A DNA stretch of 64,000 nucleotides from Picocystis sp. L7 (Eukaryota; Chlorophyta; Picocystophyceae; Picocystales; Picocystaceae), in assembly GCA_020975725.1 (NCBI GenBank), contig QXJR01000011.1, forward strand, positions 186,001 through 250,000, written 5' to 3'. A model generated the notes under the pieces. That model was not told the origin of the DNA and made no database searches. It saw only the letters and a program-made list of their open reading frames with translations. The position numbers and the translations under genes were made by a program. This document shows, in pieces, positions 1 through 11,088 of the stretch; positions within the stretch are counted from its first letter, which is position 1; each line of letters begins with the position of its first letter.

Positions 1-166
1 CACTCTGATCATACCATGATGCTCTCTTTCCTTTCACGTGCATTCCCATCCATCACCAGGACGCGTTTATTGGATGCTGCCACTGTGCGTTCGAGCACCG
101 CGAGCAGATGGAGATCGCACGTGTCGGAACATGATGCATCGCGCCATGGGGATCTCCTTCGATCGC

Positions 167-882
167 TTAGATCTCGTTGACGTCTTCGAAGTCGAAGTAA
201 TCGTCTTCCCCTTCTTCCTTTCCATCTTGGAAGGCGTCGTTTTCGTTCACCCGGATGTTGTCCGGCAGTTCACCGTAGGCTTTGAGCGCACGCGCTTCGT
301 CGGAGAGGTACTTGAGGATCACGTCTGCTTTGTCGTCTTGGAAGTCTCGCAAGCCCACGAGCACGATGTCTCCCTGTTCAGCGGTGCCGGTTGGATTCGA
401 GCACGACGTCAGCACCTCGCGCGCTTCGCCACGTTTACACGCACGTGTGCGTCTTTGCGTCCACTCCCGTTCCTGCTGGTTCACGTACCGTGTTCACCCA
501 GACTTTCTTGCGCATCTTGCCGCGGATGTGGCACAGCCTTTGCACGCCATCCACGCACTGCGCGGTCAAGCGTCCATTGCCGAGCATCTTCAGCACCTGT
601 GCGTATTCTGGACGTTTCCCGAACCGTTCCATCGCATGCGTCAGCACCTTCCTCGCTTCTCTTTTCCTTCGAACGCCTGGTTCTCAGGTGCGCCATCGGA
701 GCACGCACCTTGTCCGTCTTCTTTGAACACGAGCTCGCGCTTCTCTTCGTTGTCGTTCTTCCCTCTCCTGCGGTTCTTCCCGCCCTTTCCTGCGCATCCG
801 AACGTCGCACGACCGTCAGTGCGCCGTTCACGTCCCTCCTCGCACCTCTCGCCTTCTTCTTCGCACCTTTGTTCTTCGGCAT
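167..882 (-). CDS. EIF1A: Translation initiation factor eIF1A, four exons
   Basis: eIF1A binds the A site of the 40S subunit and supports scanning and start-codon choice in the cytosol. Exons on the minus strand are 882-867, 789-709, 607-489 and 373-167, giving about 140 residues, close to the roughly 144 of other eukaryotes. The joined product starts [17 protein letters not shown], continues through the OB fold ([13 protein letters not shown], then [13 protein letters not shown]) and ends in an acidic tail ([11 protein letters not shown]), as the family does. The introns are 77, 101 and 115 nt with donors GTGCG, GTGCG and GTACG, and each has CTGAC 30-45 nt before its AG. Without splicing all frames are broken, so the exon model rests on family similarity plus the splice signals. 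A basic N-terminal tail and acidic C-terminal tail are both present. Confidence 0.95.
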
Positions 883-3367
883 CGCGAAAGAAGCGCGCGA
901 GGGATGCGGAGGCGGCGCGCGATGGCCGTGGCGATGGCCAGGGAGTTTATTCTCAGTCGAAGGGGTGGGGGTCCTTCTTTCCCCATTCGTCCCCAAGGAG
1001 GGCACCACCACCGTTCGAGTGAACCGGAGAGAAGGCGATGCACGTGCATCGTGGAACACAAGGAGCGGTAAAGACGCGTGGGAGGACGGGGAAGGCGTGC
1101 TTAGGATCGCTCCAATGCAACCACCATCAAGTGAACGCGAAAGGAAACGCAAGGCGACCCGGTGGATCCTTGTGCCGCGATTGAGGATCGAAGGGAGGGA
1201 ACCATGGAGCCGTGGACGTGGCACGTAAAAAAGGGGACAGAGAGCCTCGTGCGCCAATGGCGTACATCTCTGCATTCCAAACGTAAGTGAAAGCCCGCGC
1301 TTCCACGGAAGAAGCGCAAAGATACTACGTTGGATGAGCGAATGAGCAAGACAACTGGCTTTGCATGAAGATTGAGGAAATGCAAACGATCATTCACATC
1401 CAAAGAGGAATCGTTCTCGCATGTGGTGCATCGATCCAACCACAAGTTACCCTTCCACGAGCGCCCGGTACACGTGGTAGCGGAACGATTATAGCCCTAG
1501 AGCCACTCGCCGATGGTTTGGCGTTTGTTCCAAGTTCCTATCGGTTGCATTTGAATCCTCCCATGAGTTCTACAAGCTTCATATCCGATCCAACGAGGAC
1601 AGGTGCGAGCGTGTGTGGCGTAGCAAAATTCTACATCCCTTGTGTTCACCAAGTTGGAAGATCAAACAAACACAACAAGAGAGTGTTGGAGGATCACCCT
1701 TGTATACCAAGTCTAGATGTCAAAACTCAACATTGGGGCCAAAGACGTCCTAGAAGCAGGACTGCTCGAAAAAAGGGAGAAGAGCTCGCATAGAAACGAA
1801 GCGAAGGAACGTGCATAGTTTGTACAACAACTCCATTGGTGAAAAGCAGGTGCGAATGATGCAATGCGGTCGGGTTGGTTCACTAGCGCACCACTCACCG
1901 TACCAAGTACATGAACATCACGAAAGAATACAAAGATTCTTGTCGGGTTCGAACAAGATACACGAGGTGCCCCATTCCATATGCAAGCCTTATTCGTGTC
2001 CATCCTCCATTTTTCGACGCATGGGCGCGATCTTCAATACTACGTGGACACCTCGTGATTCTTCAAACACCCCCACTCAATTCCTTCACAACGGATCCTT
2101 TCTTGGATCCCTCCCTTCGGAAGAGTGACGCCCTTTTAGTCGTGTTGTGACTCCATCGTGGGTGGTCGGACTTTTTACCGCGTCGTTCTTGGCGATGGCT
2201 TTGGCGTGGGAGGGACCCGTTCGGATGCGACTGAAAAATGACCCCACCGAGGATTGAAAGTCGACCCCCCCTGGTTTCACACCCCATTCTGAAGATACAC
2301 CCTGGTTCGAAAGGGGGGCGATGTTTGTTAAACACAGGGACCACTCCCAGGGCCAAGGCAACGAAAGACGATGGAAGGAGACGAACCTTCCACGCCCACT
2401 CGGATACTTTGGATCGATGGGCGATGGAATGGGATTCTGCCTCGAGACACGACTCTCCACCCCGCGAGGCACCTCAGTCGGTATGTACCTCGCCATTTTC
2501 ACATTGCTCGCGTGGCCTAAAGGACAAGCCCACATGGTCCATGATTTGGTATGCCAATGTAGGATGAGTTGGAAGGTGATGCAACGGCTGGTGTGCAAAT
2601 CCAAATCTTCTTCCCTTCACTCTAGCGAGGAAAAGCGTACCATGCACGACAAGCTCCCGTGGCCCGTGCTTCTCCCCATCCTTCTTCCGCTTCCGGATCG
2701 AAGGATCTCCGGTCTTCCAACTTTTCCCCACCCGATGCGAGATTTGAAAAGAAGAACGAGGTTCGTCTCCTTCCACCCTCTTTCGTTGCCTTGGCCTTGG
2801 GGGTGGTCCCTGTGGTTAACAAACATCGCCCCCTCTTTTCGAACCTGGGTGTATCTTCAGAATGGGTGTGAAACCGGGGGGGTCGACTTTCAATCCTCGG
2901 TGGGGTCATTTTTCAGTCCCATCCGGGACCCGTTCACCCTCGCCGTGGTCAACCGCATCCCCTTCTGTTTCTGCCCCCCGTGGTCTGAGTTGTGTTGGGG
3001 AATGAAATCTAATCTGAACCACCCCCAGTGGAAGACCTCAGGGCGTCTCACCAACGACCCTGCTACGTCCGCCCACCCCCCCGTTCCCGACCCACCGTCT
3101 GAGTTCTTCCCTCATCTGTCTGGATTCGCCCCGGCTTCCGCCTGGTTTCAGCCTCTCCTCTCACGGAAGGTTCCTCTCAAATCCCCCCGGGGCGCGGTGC
3201 TCATTCATTTCTTTTGTGTAGGTTTTCAGGCGATCAACTACAGCCTCTTCGACTGGCACCACAGACATCACAGTTGATTACAACGCGCGCCTGCTGGCGC
3301 GCTAGCCTACGTGGCCTTCGTACGAGGGTCTTTGGACGTACCACGTGGCGCGACCTTGCAGGGTGGC
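883..3367. other. Gene-free block of about 2.5 kb
   Basis: No open frame here shows recognisable domains or gene-like composition. The first 200-300 bases are the presumed promoter of the eIF1A gene, read leftwards. The middle is AT-richer and holds a long inverted repeat, listed separately. The last few hundred bases before 3368 are pyrimidine- and C-rich and are presumably the upstream region of the AT-hook gene. Confidence 0.6.
2222..2925. repeat. Long inverted repeat, about 170-bp arms with a 370-bp spacer
   Basis: Bases 2222-2388 reappear in reverse complement at 2759-2925 with roughly 90 percent identity by eye, including the blocks CCCCACCGAGGATTGAAAG and GGCCAAGGCAACGAAAG. The spacer (2389-2758) is unrelated to the arms. 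No transposase-like frame is present. This could be a foldback or MITE-like DNA element, or an inverted duplication. I saw no clear target-site duplication at the outer ends. RNA read through this segment would form a long hairpin. Confidence 0.85.
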
Positions 3368-5155
3368 ATGGCACCCGACGGTGGTCCCACACTGTTGGAG
3401 GAAGGGAAGGCCAAGGACACAACCAACGGGGTGGTGCGAAGAGGTAGGGGAAGGCCTAGGAAATATCCTTTACCAGATGCAACGGGGACGGCAAAGGATG
3501 CTGGTAAAAACACAGGAGCGAACAAACGCGAGAAGACGGACGTACCAGGAACCAAGAGGAGGAGACGGGCAGAAGGAGATGCGGGGGGCAAGCCAACATT
3601 CCACATCACCTGCACCGACGAACTGCTGAACAGCCTCCTGGAAGAGTCCCCCACCATCCCTCTCACCACGAATGCCCATGGTCAGCATCCTAGCAGCAAT
3701 GATGTAAACAGACAACGACTGCTTAGGTGTCTGTCTGATCACCCCAGCAAGGGCTTGCAAACCATTCAAAGGGACACGAGCAAGGAATTTGCGCCAGACA
3801 ATGGTGCAGAACCCTGCCCAACGAGGGAAGGAACACAAAGGTATGCAGACAGCCAGCATGCAAAGGCTCAACAATTGCCAAATGGTAATCCCAAGATAGC
3901 CGTGACCATGGCAGAGGTAGATTTATTGGGTGGTTTCCAGGAAGGCTCAAACGAGCACTTCTGGCAGGATAGTGCTACCCACAGACGAGCTCAAGAACAA
4001 AATAGTATGGAAAAAAAAACTGCTGGAAAAGAAAGGAATACTCTTGCATTGGCAGTTGATCATCTGCGGAGCATGCTGCAGCAGGTAAGTGCTACTTCTC
4101 ATGCTGTTGCGAACGCGCTGGTGGTTGCGAGCACCTTCCTGCAACTAGAAAAGCGAGAAGGGTGCACTGACATGAAAGTTGCCTTTGTTTGTACTGCCCA
4201 GTCAAAATATCCTGATCTTGACAAAGAAGATACACAGGGAGGTCGCAATGATCGAACTACTGACCAAGGGCATCAACCGAGCCGGAAGAGCCCCAGTATG
4301 GACCAAAGGGACACCATCGCGAGTGATGAGAAGCACATGCGTACGCAAGAGAAGGTTTGGACTGATGCGCACGAGAATAGAGATACTGCAAGGGTCTGTG
4401 GCGCTCAAAATGAGTACACCTGTATTGACCCAGAAGAAATGCTTGGCAATTGTTTCATGTCCGAGATAGGTGCTTTTCAGCAGGGAATGCGCGAGGATTC
4501 GGCAGGGAGAGACCACTCACATCATTCTGGTGCACCTGAGAAGGAAGGTACAAAGGGGCAGAACCGCATGACAAGAGGTATATACACACAGGATGACCCT
4601 CACAATCGGTGGAGGGTGCAGGAGAAGTATGCCGAGCCACGTTCGCATTTCCCAAGAAGTGGGCAAGAAGACCAGTCAAGAACCTCAGTCTCGCTTAGTT
4701 CGCTGTTGGAAGAGGAAAAAGTCAAGCTGCTCTTCGCATCGTCAGGACTTCGAACAGATTCAGACAGCTCTAACGGTTTGATGTTGCTCTTGAAAACTGC
4801 AGCAAGACTGGAAATGGAGCTACAGGCCTCAAGCACACAGTTGCAGGTTGCGCGCGACTTGCATCGACAACAACAGGCACAAATTGACAAGCTGGAAGCA
4901 CTGTGCGCAGACATGCAAGAAGAGAACAAAATGCTCAGAGAGTTCTTGGAATACCGCAGGAACACAGAGCGCTTAACGTCTGGACGGGAAATAGATAGAG
5001 GGATACCTCAGAAGGCTCCCAGTTTTGTCCAACGAATACAGGAGCGCAGTCCAATGCTAGTAGGGACCACTAAAGGCCTATCCAGACACACAGGAAGTTC
5101 CACCGAAGCAGGGCAAAGAAAGCTTGACTCCTACCCACTAGAAGGTTTCCCGTAA
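3368..5155 (+). CDS. AT-hook and coiled-coil protein of unknown function
   Basis: This is a single open frame of about 595 residues from the ATG at 3368; the frame stays open a little upstream but without an ATG. Near residues 25-35 lies RRGRGRPRKYP, a good AT-hook, which predicts binding to AT-rich DNA in the nucleus. The long middle is hydrophilic and low in recognisable structure. Roughly residues 475-545 form a leucine-rich coiled coil (LEMELQASSTQLQVARDL, then IDKLEALCADMQEENKMLREF), suggesting dimerisation. Base composition becomes more AT-rich after the first few hundred bases, as in several other genes here. I do not recognise a family. A chromatin or transcription-associated role is inference from the AT-hook alone. 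Confidence 0.75.
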   Translation: MAPDGGPTLLEEGKAKDTTNGVVRRGRGRPRKYPLPDATGTAKDAGKNTGANKREKTDVPGTKRRRRAEGDAGGKPTFHITCTDELLNSLLEESPTIPLTTNAHGQHPSSNDVNRQRLLRCLSDHPSKGLQTIQRDTSKEFAPDNGAEPCPTREGTQRYADSQHAKAQQLPNGNPKIAVTMAEVDLLGGFQEGSNEHFWQDSATHRRAQEQNSMEKKTAGKERNTLALAVDHLRSMLQQVSATSHAVANALVVASTFLQLEKREGCTDMKVAFVCTAQSKYPDLDKEDTQGGRNDRTTDQGHQPSRKSPSMDQRDTIASDEKHMRTQEKVWTDAHENRDTARVCGAQNEYTCIDPEEMLGNCFMSEIGAFQQGMREDSAGRDHSHHSGAPEKEGTKGQNRMTRGIYTQDDPHNRWRVQEKYAEPRSHFPRSGQEDQSRTSVSLSSLLEEEKVKLLFASSGLRTDSDSSNGLMLLLKTAARLEMELQASSTQLQVARDLHRQQQAQIDKLEALCADMQEENKMLREFLEYRRNTERLTSGREIDRGIPQKAPSFVQRIQERSPMLVGTTKGLSRHTGSSTEAGQRKLDSYPLEGFP

Positions 5156-7446
5156 AGATTGCCGGGGCGGTATCCTCCTGCCGCTTATTTTGTTAGCAAG
5201 GTTCCATTGCGACCTGTCCTACGCCCCAAGATGCAATGGATCAGGCCGATTGAAAAAGTGGTATTGATGAACTAGTAAACCTCTGCAAGATCTTTCGCGA
5301 AGCATCATAGATGGGGAACAGTAATGCAAGCACTGTTTCAAGATCGTAACTCATCATGCGCATGCAAGAGTATTACTGCCACACGATACATATTCGAATG
5401 GGGATGCACCGTTTAATACGTATTTAAGCACATCTTGACAAGCATTGCGCTCTCTCGTTGTTCGCACCTGGTGCCTTGTTTTTAACCGTCAACAATGTGT
5501 AGCAAACTGAGTATTTCGACTCATGATCCTCTTCATGCATTCCTTCCAAGAGCAGCACCAAATTTCTTGATCGCTTGCCGTGAGAGATACACGATGTTGA
5601 ACGAAACGTCAATGATCGTTTCATGCGAGCACACACTAAGCACGAAGCATTTGAAACATTGTCTTGTTTCGGAGAATCATGGGTGTGGAGATGGGACTGA
5701 CATGGTATCGATCCGTTGGCCTTCGCAAATTGAAATGGGCCCCACCTTTCATAAATTGAAACAGTGAAGTCAACTACAAATTTCCTTTTCTTCGTACTAG
5801 ATCCCCCTTCGGTCTTACCAATACCGAACTCACAAATCCTTGAAAGCTTTTAAAGCCTGAGGGGTTTCTAGACGCCAACGCATCCTCAATGTTTTCAAAA
5901 TCAATAATTTAAGGGGTCTAAACAACTTTCAGCATCAAGAAGCTCCATTTTCTATCTTTGTGATTGTTTACGACCCCTTAGAGGTTTTAAAGCTTTTACA
6001 TTTATGATTGTGCAAAGGAGGTGATGCATTTTTGCCGGTTTGAGAGCGTGGGCCTACTACGTGTAATAATTACGCACGTTGTGTGGACACACGGCTTCTG
6101 TGATTTAGGTCACCTTCGAAGACTTGTGAATCCCCCTCAATAAAGAAGTAATGAAACGATTTCTTCCTTCGAGAGGCTCGCGCGATTGATTTGCAAGGAA
6201 GAAGAATTATCCCACAAGGTCAACCACCGACAACACAAGTACCCATGCCATATTGACAAGTAAGGAAAGGAATATTCATGCGATTCCTAATGGGACTAGA
6301 ACAGTTGATTGGCCCCCAACGCGAAAATTCAAACAGATCACACGGCCAGGAAGAAAAGGAATGTGCATACAAAAACCTTTTTAGAGAATGTATGGTTTGA
6401 AACTAGAGCTCCCGCACAAGTGCCATGCAAGATGTACTCGATGCAATCCTTCGTCACACAAAAGCTACAACCGAGGGGGACAAATGGCGTCCATGTGGTC
6501 AAAACAGAACGTGAGGTGACCCTAGAGCTAAACATTTTCCTTTGAAGCGACCTTGTAGGACCGTTTGGAGCTACTTTACAAGATCGTCGTCCATTGATAA
6601 CATGAAAATCGGAGTGTATCACATTGCCCTCGCCATAGTTCAAGGGATCAACAAGAGTAGTTATAGTCTTGGCTTTTCTACGTTGTACACAAGCAAGTTT
6701 GTAGACCCAAGCTCATGACCAAGCTACTACAAACCTGATTGATGATCATAGAAGTGTGTGCTTGCGCCATTTCGTGGCCAAGGATCTTTTCGAGGGATTT
6801 CTATCGCATGCACATCGACGTCCATCTAGTCGCCACTAGGGTCGGTCCATGGACAAGATAGAGAACACCGTTCGAAAGGTCCCATTGAGGACCAAGGATC
6901 CACCTTGACCCATACACCTCGATGTGGACCATCTAGTGGTAGCTACGTTTGCTATCGTGGTCCTCAATTCATCAGAGAGGACGGATCTTCATGCTCCGAT
7001 ACCAGACCTTGCCCGAACCTTGGGTAGCTTCGATGCAATGGGGTGGATGGGTTGGACCCATCCAAGAATGTAGTGAATCGCTCGTACGTTACGGATTGTT
7101 AAGAGCGTCTACGGGTGCCGTTGAGTTATGTCTTGGTCACGTCATGTGGGCTTCATTCTAGTGCTCTTCGTACTCCGTTGTGGATGGCACATGGGAACGA
7201 ACACGCGTGTGTCTGTTAGACCACTCTAATCCTAGTAACAACAAGACGGGCTTTGCGTGGTTGCCCACGGTCAACGAATGGTCGGCCGTGGTCCACCCGC
7301 GACCACGCATCGTTCCTCCATCCTAGCACGAACCTGTCTGTTCTTCACCCTAGAGGTCATCCTTTGTACTCGGTGTCAATGTGGTTGCTTCACTTGGTTT
7401 CACACGAACCAGTGCCAATGCGGTTGGATTTCGTTCGAGGGAGAGG
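5156..7446. other. Gene-free, AT-richer block of about 2.3 kb
   Basis: Open frames here are short and have no recognisable domains. The block includes an imperfect inverted repeat at about 5843-5998 and a perfect short hairpin at 7045-7063, listed separately. The last 200 bases lead into the TGD1-like gene and are GC-richer. I see nothing else I can support. Confidence 0.55.
5843..5998. repeat. Imperfect inverted repeat, about 27-bp arms
   Basis: The arm at 5843-5870 (core AAAGCTTTTAAAG, then GAGGGGTTTC) matches the reverse complement of 5971-5998 at about 80 percent by eye. A related GGGGTCTAAAC block lies between the arms. It may be the end pieces of a small non-autonomous DNA element, but no target-site duplication is evident. 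Confidence 0.4.
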
Positions 7447-8409
7447 ATGGGGGAGGAGATGCATTGGAACAGTACAGCATCGACTTTGGGACACGAGTGT
7501 GGAGACGAGATGGCCTTGCATTGCGCGCGTGCTTCGATCCCTTCACGGCGCACGGTGCGTGCACGCGCCACATGGGAATCAGAAGGACCTCCACCGCCAC
7601 CACCACGACCTCTACCTGCGCTCGAGAGCGCGAAAGAGGCGCCGCGATGGGCCTGGAGGAGCGCCTGCGCCTTCCTCCTCGGTGGACAAGTCGTCCTACG
7701 TGCCTCTAGAGGACGCATCCACGCCAAGAACTTCGCCACGCAGCTGCGTGCCGTGGGTCCTTCCTCGCTGGGCGTGGCCATGCTCACTTCCAGCTTCGTC
7801 GGGATGGTCTTCACGATCCAGTTCGTGCGAGAGTTCACGAGGCTTGGACTCACGCGCAGTGTGGGCGGTGTGCTTGGCTTGGCCTTGGCCAGAGAATTGT
7901 CTCCAGTGATCACGGCCGTCATTCTCGCCGGACGTGTGGGAAGTGCGTTCGCCGCAGAAATCGGAAGCATGCAAGTGAGCGAACAGGTGGACATGTTGCG
8001 CGTGCTCCGAGCTGATCCGGTGGATTTCCTGGTCACGCCCAGGGTGTTGGCCACCAGCGTGGCCATGCCGCTGCTCACCGTCATCTGCTTCACCGTGGGA
8101 TTGGCAGCGTCCACCCTGTTGGCTGCTGGAGTGTACAACATCCCTGCCAATGTCATATTGGATTCGGTGGTGCGCGCGTTGCGACCTTGGGACATGATTG
8201 CTGCCCTGGTGAAATCCGTCTGCTTCGGATACATCATAGCGGTGGTGTCTTGCGCATGGGGATTCACCACTCGAGGAGGTGCAAAGGGCGTGGGAGAATC
8301 CACCACTTCAGCCGTGGTCATCTCCCTTGTGTGTGTGTTCATCGCCGACTTTGTGCTCTCGTATTTTTTCTTCCAAGGGGAAGGGGATGCACTCAAACAG
8401 CTCACTTGA
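7447..8409 (+). CDS. TGD1: Chloroplast inner-envelope lipid ABC permease (MlaE/TGD1)
   Basis: This is the permease of the TGD1-2-3 importer, which returns ER-derived lipid to the plastid for thylakoid lipid synthesis. The start ATG at 7447 gives 320 residues, near the roughly 350 of plant TGD1. The first 75 residues are arginine-, serine- and proline-rich with few acids, fitting a transit peptide. The MlaE domain fills about residues 95-315 with several membrane helices and family signatures: TSSFVGMVFTIQFVREFTRL, LALARELSPVITAVILAGR, GSMQVSEQVDMLRVL and GGAKGVGESTTSAVV. These match land-plant TGD1 closely and point to a plastid-bearing green organism. The gene runs toward the lipase-like gene, whose start lies about 300 bp downstream. 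A longer N-terminus from an unseen upstream exon is possible. Confidence 0.93.
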   Translation: MGEEMHWNSTASTLGHECGDEMALHCARASIPSRRTVRARATWESEGPPPPPPRPLPALESAKEAPRWAWRSACAFLLGGQVVLRASRGRIHAKNFATQLRAVGPSSLGVAMLTSSFVGMVFTIQFVREFTRLGLTRSVGGVLGLALARELSPVITAVILAGRVGSAFAAEIGSMQVSEQVDMLRVLRADPVDFLVTPRVLATSVAMPLLTVICFTVGLAASTLLAAGVYNIPANVILDSVVRALRPWDMIAALVKSVCFGYIIAVVSCAWGFTTRGGAKGVGESTTSAVVISLVCVFIADFVLSYFFFQGEGDALKQLT

Positions 8410-8706
8410 GGCCTTGGGGAGAGGGTGGGTGGATGCAAAAGCAACGGGTTTATCCACAGCCGCTGCAAGGAAGAACGAGGCATCTTGTGCAGGACGTGTG
8501 CCTCCTCCACCTGGCGTTCCCTTGCTCGACACCTGCAGCAATGGCCGACACACACGAGGCCGATGCACGAGATCCGGGCATCCGGCCTCCCCTCCCGGGA
8601 CCCATGGTTCGGTCTTCCGGAAGGGACCCGGTTCGATCGGGTTCTGCTTTCGGATCGAATCGGAGGGCATCCGAAGAGGGGGGTCTCGTTCCCCTGCTGC
8701 CTTCGG

Positions 8707-11088
8707 ATGGGGGTCGGTGCATCGTCCGACGTGGACCAGCGCATCCGACGTGTACGTCGCACATCGGCGATGGCGACGGCCTTGCGCGCCTCCGCCACGC
8801 TCCACGCGGTGCTGACGACCTCCTGGCTGGTCCTGAGCGCCGTGTGGATCTCCAGGACGGAAGGAGGTGCGCTCGCCTACGGCATCGTCGGCATCTTCGC
8901 CAGCACCGCGCGACTCGTGTGGTACGCTTGCACCGCCTACTTCCAAGTGCGCTGCGTGCGTGCGCTGCTTCTACGACGAGGTGCCGTCGATGGCGACGAC
9001 ATGGATGGTTCAGAAGACGAAGGCGAGGTGGATGGGATGCATCCGGAAGTGGCGCAAGCCTACGCCGACCTCGGACGTTGGGACGGAGTGGCCAGCGCGT
9101 GCATCGGCGTGGAAGCAGCTGCCTTCGTCGCACAGTGCGTCGGAGCAGCTGTGGACGCGTCCGACAACCTTGAAGTCGCCGTGGCGTCGGCCTCGTGTGC
9201 GCTGCTGGCCCTGCTGCTGCGCTTGACGTGGGCACAAGGCACACCGCTGCGATGGAGGAAGTGGTGGAAAGACGACGCGGAGCTCTGGCGTGCACATGCC
9301 GATGCCAGGAACGCCAAAGTAGGAGGAACCGACGCCGTCAGACGCTTCGCGGCCCTGGCGGTGGCAGATGCGCGCGCCAAAGGCAGGACGAAGGCACAGA
9401 TCGCGTCCGGTATGGCCATCCTGGCGAAACGGCGGAAATGGACGCACCAGGTGCATACGGAAGAGATAGGAGAAGTCCTGGACAACAAAAGGGTACTGTC
9501 GGCCATGGCTACGCATCGATACGCCGTGGCTGCCTACACAGGCTTCCTGTTGGATGCAGGACGATGTGCGCCCTTCGCACCCTGCGTGTTGGGCTGGAAA
9601 CACGGTGCGTTTTCTCCCTGGCGATGGAGGGAGCAAAGGAACACGCCGGTGGAAGACAACTTCATTGGAGGTCACGCCGCAAGGTTTGCGAGGGCAGCAG
9701 GCGTGGAGCTCAGGGATGTTCGTGCCGGTTCGTGTGAGAACTGGGCTGCCAAGAGACGGCGGAGACAGCACGCAGGTGGACATGCATCTAGGAGTAGACA
9801 GGGGAAGGAGTACTTGCCTGCACACTTCCTCACCATGGTACACGATGCCAAGCTGGTGATCCTGTCTATTAGAGGAACGGAAAACCTTGATGACATCCTG
9901 GTGGATGTATCTGCAGATGGGTTGGCAATCCAACCGGAAGACTTGGGCAGGGAGGATAGGAACTCAGAAAGCCAAACATCGGATGGCGAAATTAGTGAAG
10001 GGGAGAGGACCAAAGTTGAGCAGATGAAGGACTGGTACCCCGGATCTCTTGGTTATGCTCACAAGGGGGTACTTCTTGCTGCTAGGATACTTGCCAGGAA
10101 CCTGGAGAAGGGCGAGGCTCTGGCTGCATTAAGGGAAGGTGTGAATGCTGGGTATCAGGTTCGAATAACGGGCCACTCACTAGGAGGATCCATTGCTGCA
10201 GTGCTTGTCCTGCGCTGGCGCACCCTTTTTCAAGCAAAAGCTGTCGTGTTCAGCCCCCTACCGGCCCTGGACAGTCGAGCCGTGGATGTGATTGGACCTG
10301 ACATACTCAGGGACACCATCACTTGCATGATTTTCGGGGACGATATTGTTCCTCGTTTGTCCATGGCGGCGATGCGGCGGCTAGCCGATGCTGCGGCAGA
10401 AGCATGGGAAGGAGACCATATTAATAGCCCTGTGCATCTTTCCCAGTGGCAGGGTTTTACATTTGCATTGAAACATGCGTGCTTGTGCATGTGGTGTGCC
10501 GGTAAGCATGCTCAGCAGGAGCCTATTGCCTTGCGCAACGTGCCGAGCTCCCATGCTGGGCTTGACGGTAGAATTGATGGACCTGGCTCAGCAACGCAGC
10601 AACCTTCCACTTGTCAAGTGAACATGGGACCTTCGCACTCCAGTGATTCACCGAGTGTAAAGCCCATCTCTGCTGGCAGGGCACCTGCTACAGAAGAAGA
10701 ATACTGTGCACCCAGCCGCAGCAGCGCTGAGCCGACCATTACAACCCAAATAAAAAACTGTCAGGGAAGACAACTTGATGTCAAAGCCGTTGGAAAAATG
10801 AGGCCGAGGGTGTCAATCAAAGAGCCTCAGCTGGTTCAGGTAGGCCATATCTACCATTTGCAAGTTGGTAAGGAATCAAACGATCCACTTACCAGCAGTC
10901 GTTTGATAGTTGGTGGTAAGTACAGCTTGCAGACCCGGTCATCAGCTTTCTTCAACGAAGTAGTGCTCTCTGATTACATGCTTCTTGATCACTTGCCTTG
11001 GCGTACCTCAGCAGCCATAGTGGACCTGGCTAGAGTTGTTGCACCCCATCTTCAGGAGAGCGATATCGAGGCAGTGAAGGAGGCTTGA
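8707..11088 (+). CDS. Class 3 lipase, sn-1 diacylglycerol lipase-like, membrane protein
   Basis: The likely reaction is hydrolysis of the sn-1 ester of diacylglycerol or a related glycerolipid. From the ATG at 8707 the frame encodes 793 residues. The N-terminal 200 residues hold several hydrophobic stretches, consistent with membrane anchoring. The alpha/beta-hydrolase core contains GHSLGGS with the nucleophile Ser at about 491. FGDDIVPRLS (about 543-552) supplies the candidate catalytic Asp. MLLDHLPW near the C-terminus carries a candidate catalytic His at about 762. This triad arrangement resembles DAGL-type enzymes rather than plastid class 3 lipases. Residues 620-740 are low complexity. 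The first 500 bp are GC-rich and the rest AT-richer. A GTTCGAT palindrome lies 65-80 bp before the start. An in-frame ATG further upstream cannot be excluded. Confidence 0.85.
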   Translation: MGVGASSDVDQRIRRVRRTSAMATALRASATLHAVLTTSWLVLSAVWISRTEGGALAYGIVGIFASTARLVWYACTAYFQVRCVRALLLRRGAVDGDDMDGSEDEGEVDGMHPEVAQAYADLGRWDGVASACIGVEAAAFVAQCVGAAVDASDNLEVAVASASCALLALLLRLTWAQGTPLRWRKWWKDDAELWRAHADARNAKVGGTDAVRRFAALAVADARAKGRTKAQIASGMAILAKRRKWTHQVHTEEIGEVLDNKRVLSAMATHRYAVAAYTGFLLDAGRCAPFAPCVLGWKHGAFSPWRWREQRNTPVEDNFIGGHAARFARAAGVELRDVRAGSCENWAAKRRRRQHAGGHASRSRQGKEYLPAHFLTMVHDAKLVILSIRGTENLDDILVDVSADGLAIQPEDLGREDRNSESQTSDGEISEGERTKVEQMKDWYPGSLGYAHKGVLLAARILARNLEKGEALAALREGVNAGYQVRITGHSLGGSIAAVLVLRWRTLFQAKAVVFSPLPALDSRAVDVIGPDILRDTITCMIFGDDIVPRLSMAAMRRLADAAAEAWEGDHINSPVHLSQWQGFTFALKHACLCMWCAGKHAQQEPIALRNVPSSHAGLDGRIDGPGSATQQPSTCQVNMGPSHSSDSPSVKPISAGRAPATEEEYCAPSRSSAEPTITTQIKNCQGRQLDVKAVGKMRPRVSIKEPQLVQVGHIYHLQVGKESNDPLTSSRLIVGGKYSLQTRSSAFFNEVVLSDYMLLDHLPWRTSAAIVDLARVVAPHLQESDIEAVKEA

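Noticed and set aside
7555-7600. GTGCGTG inside the TGD1 N-terminal coding region as a donor
   Set aside because: No CTGAC box follows and the frame is open throughout; treated as coding.
8626-8642. tRNA-like T-arm (ACCCG, GTTCGAT, CGGGT)
   Set aside because: No matching acceptor, D or anticodon arms in the required spacing; better read as a promoter palindrome.
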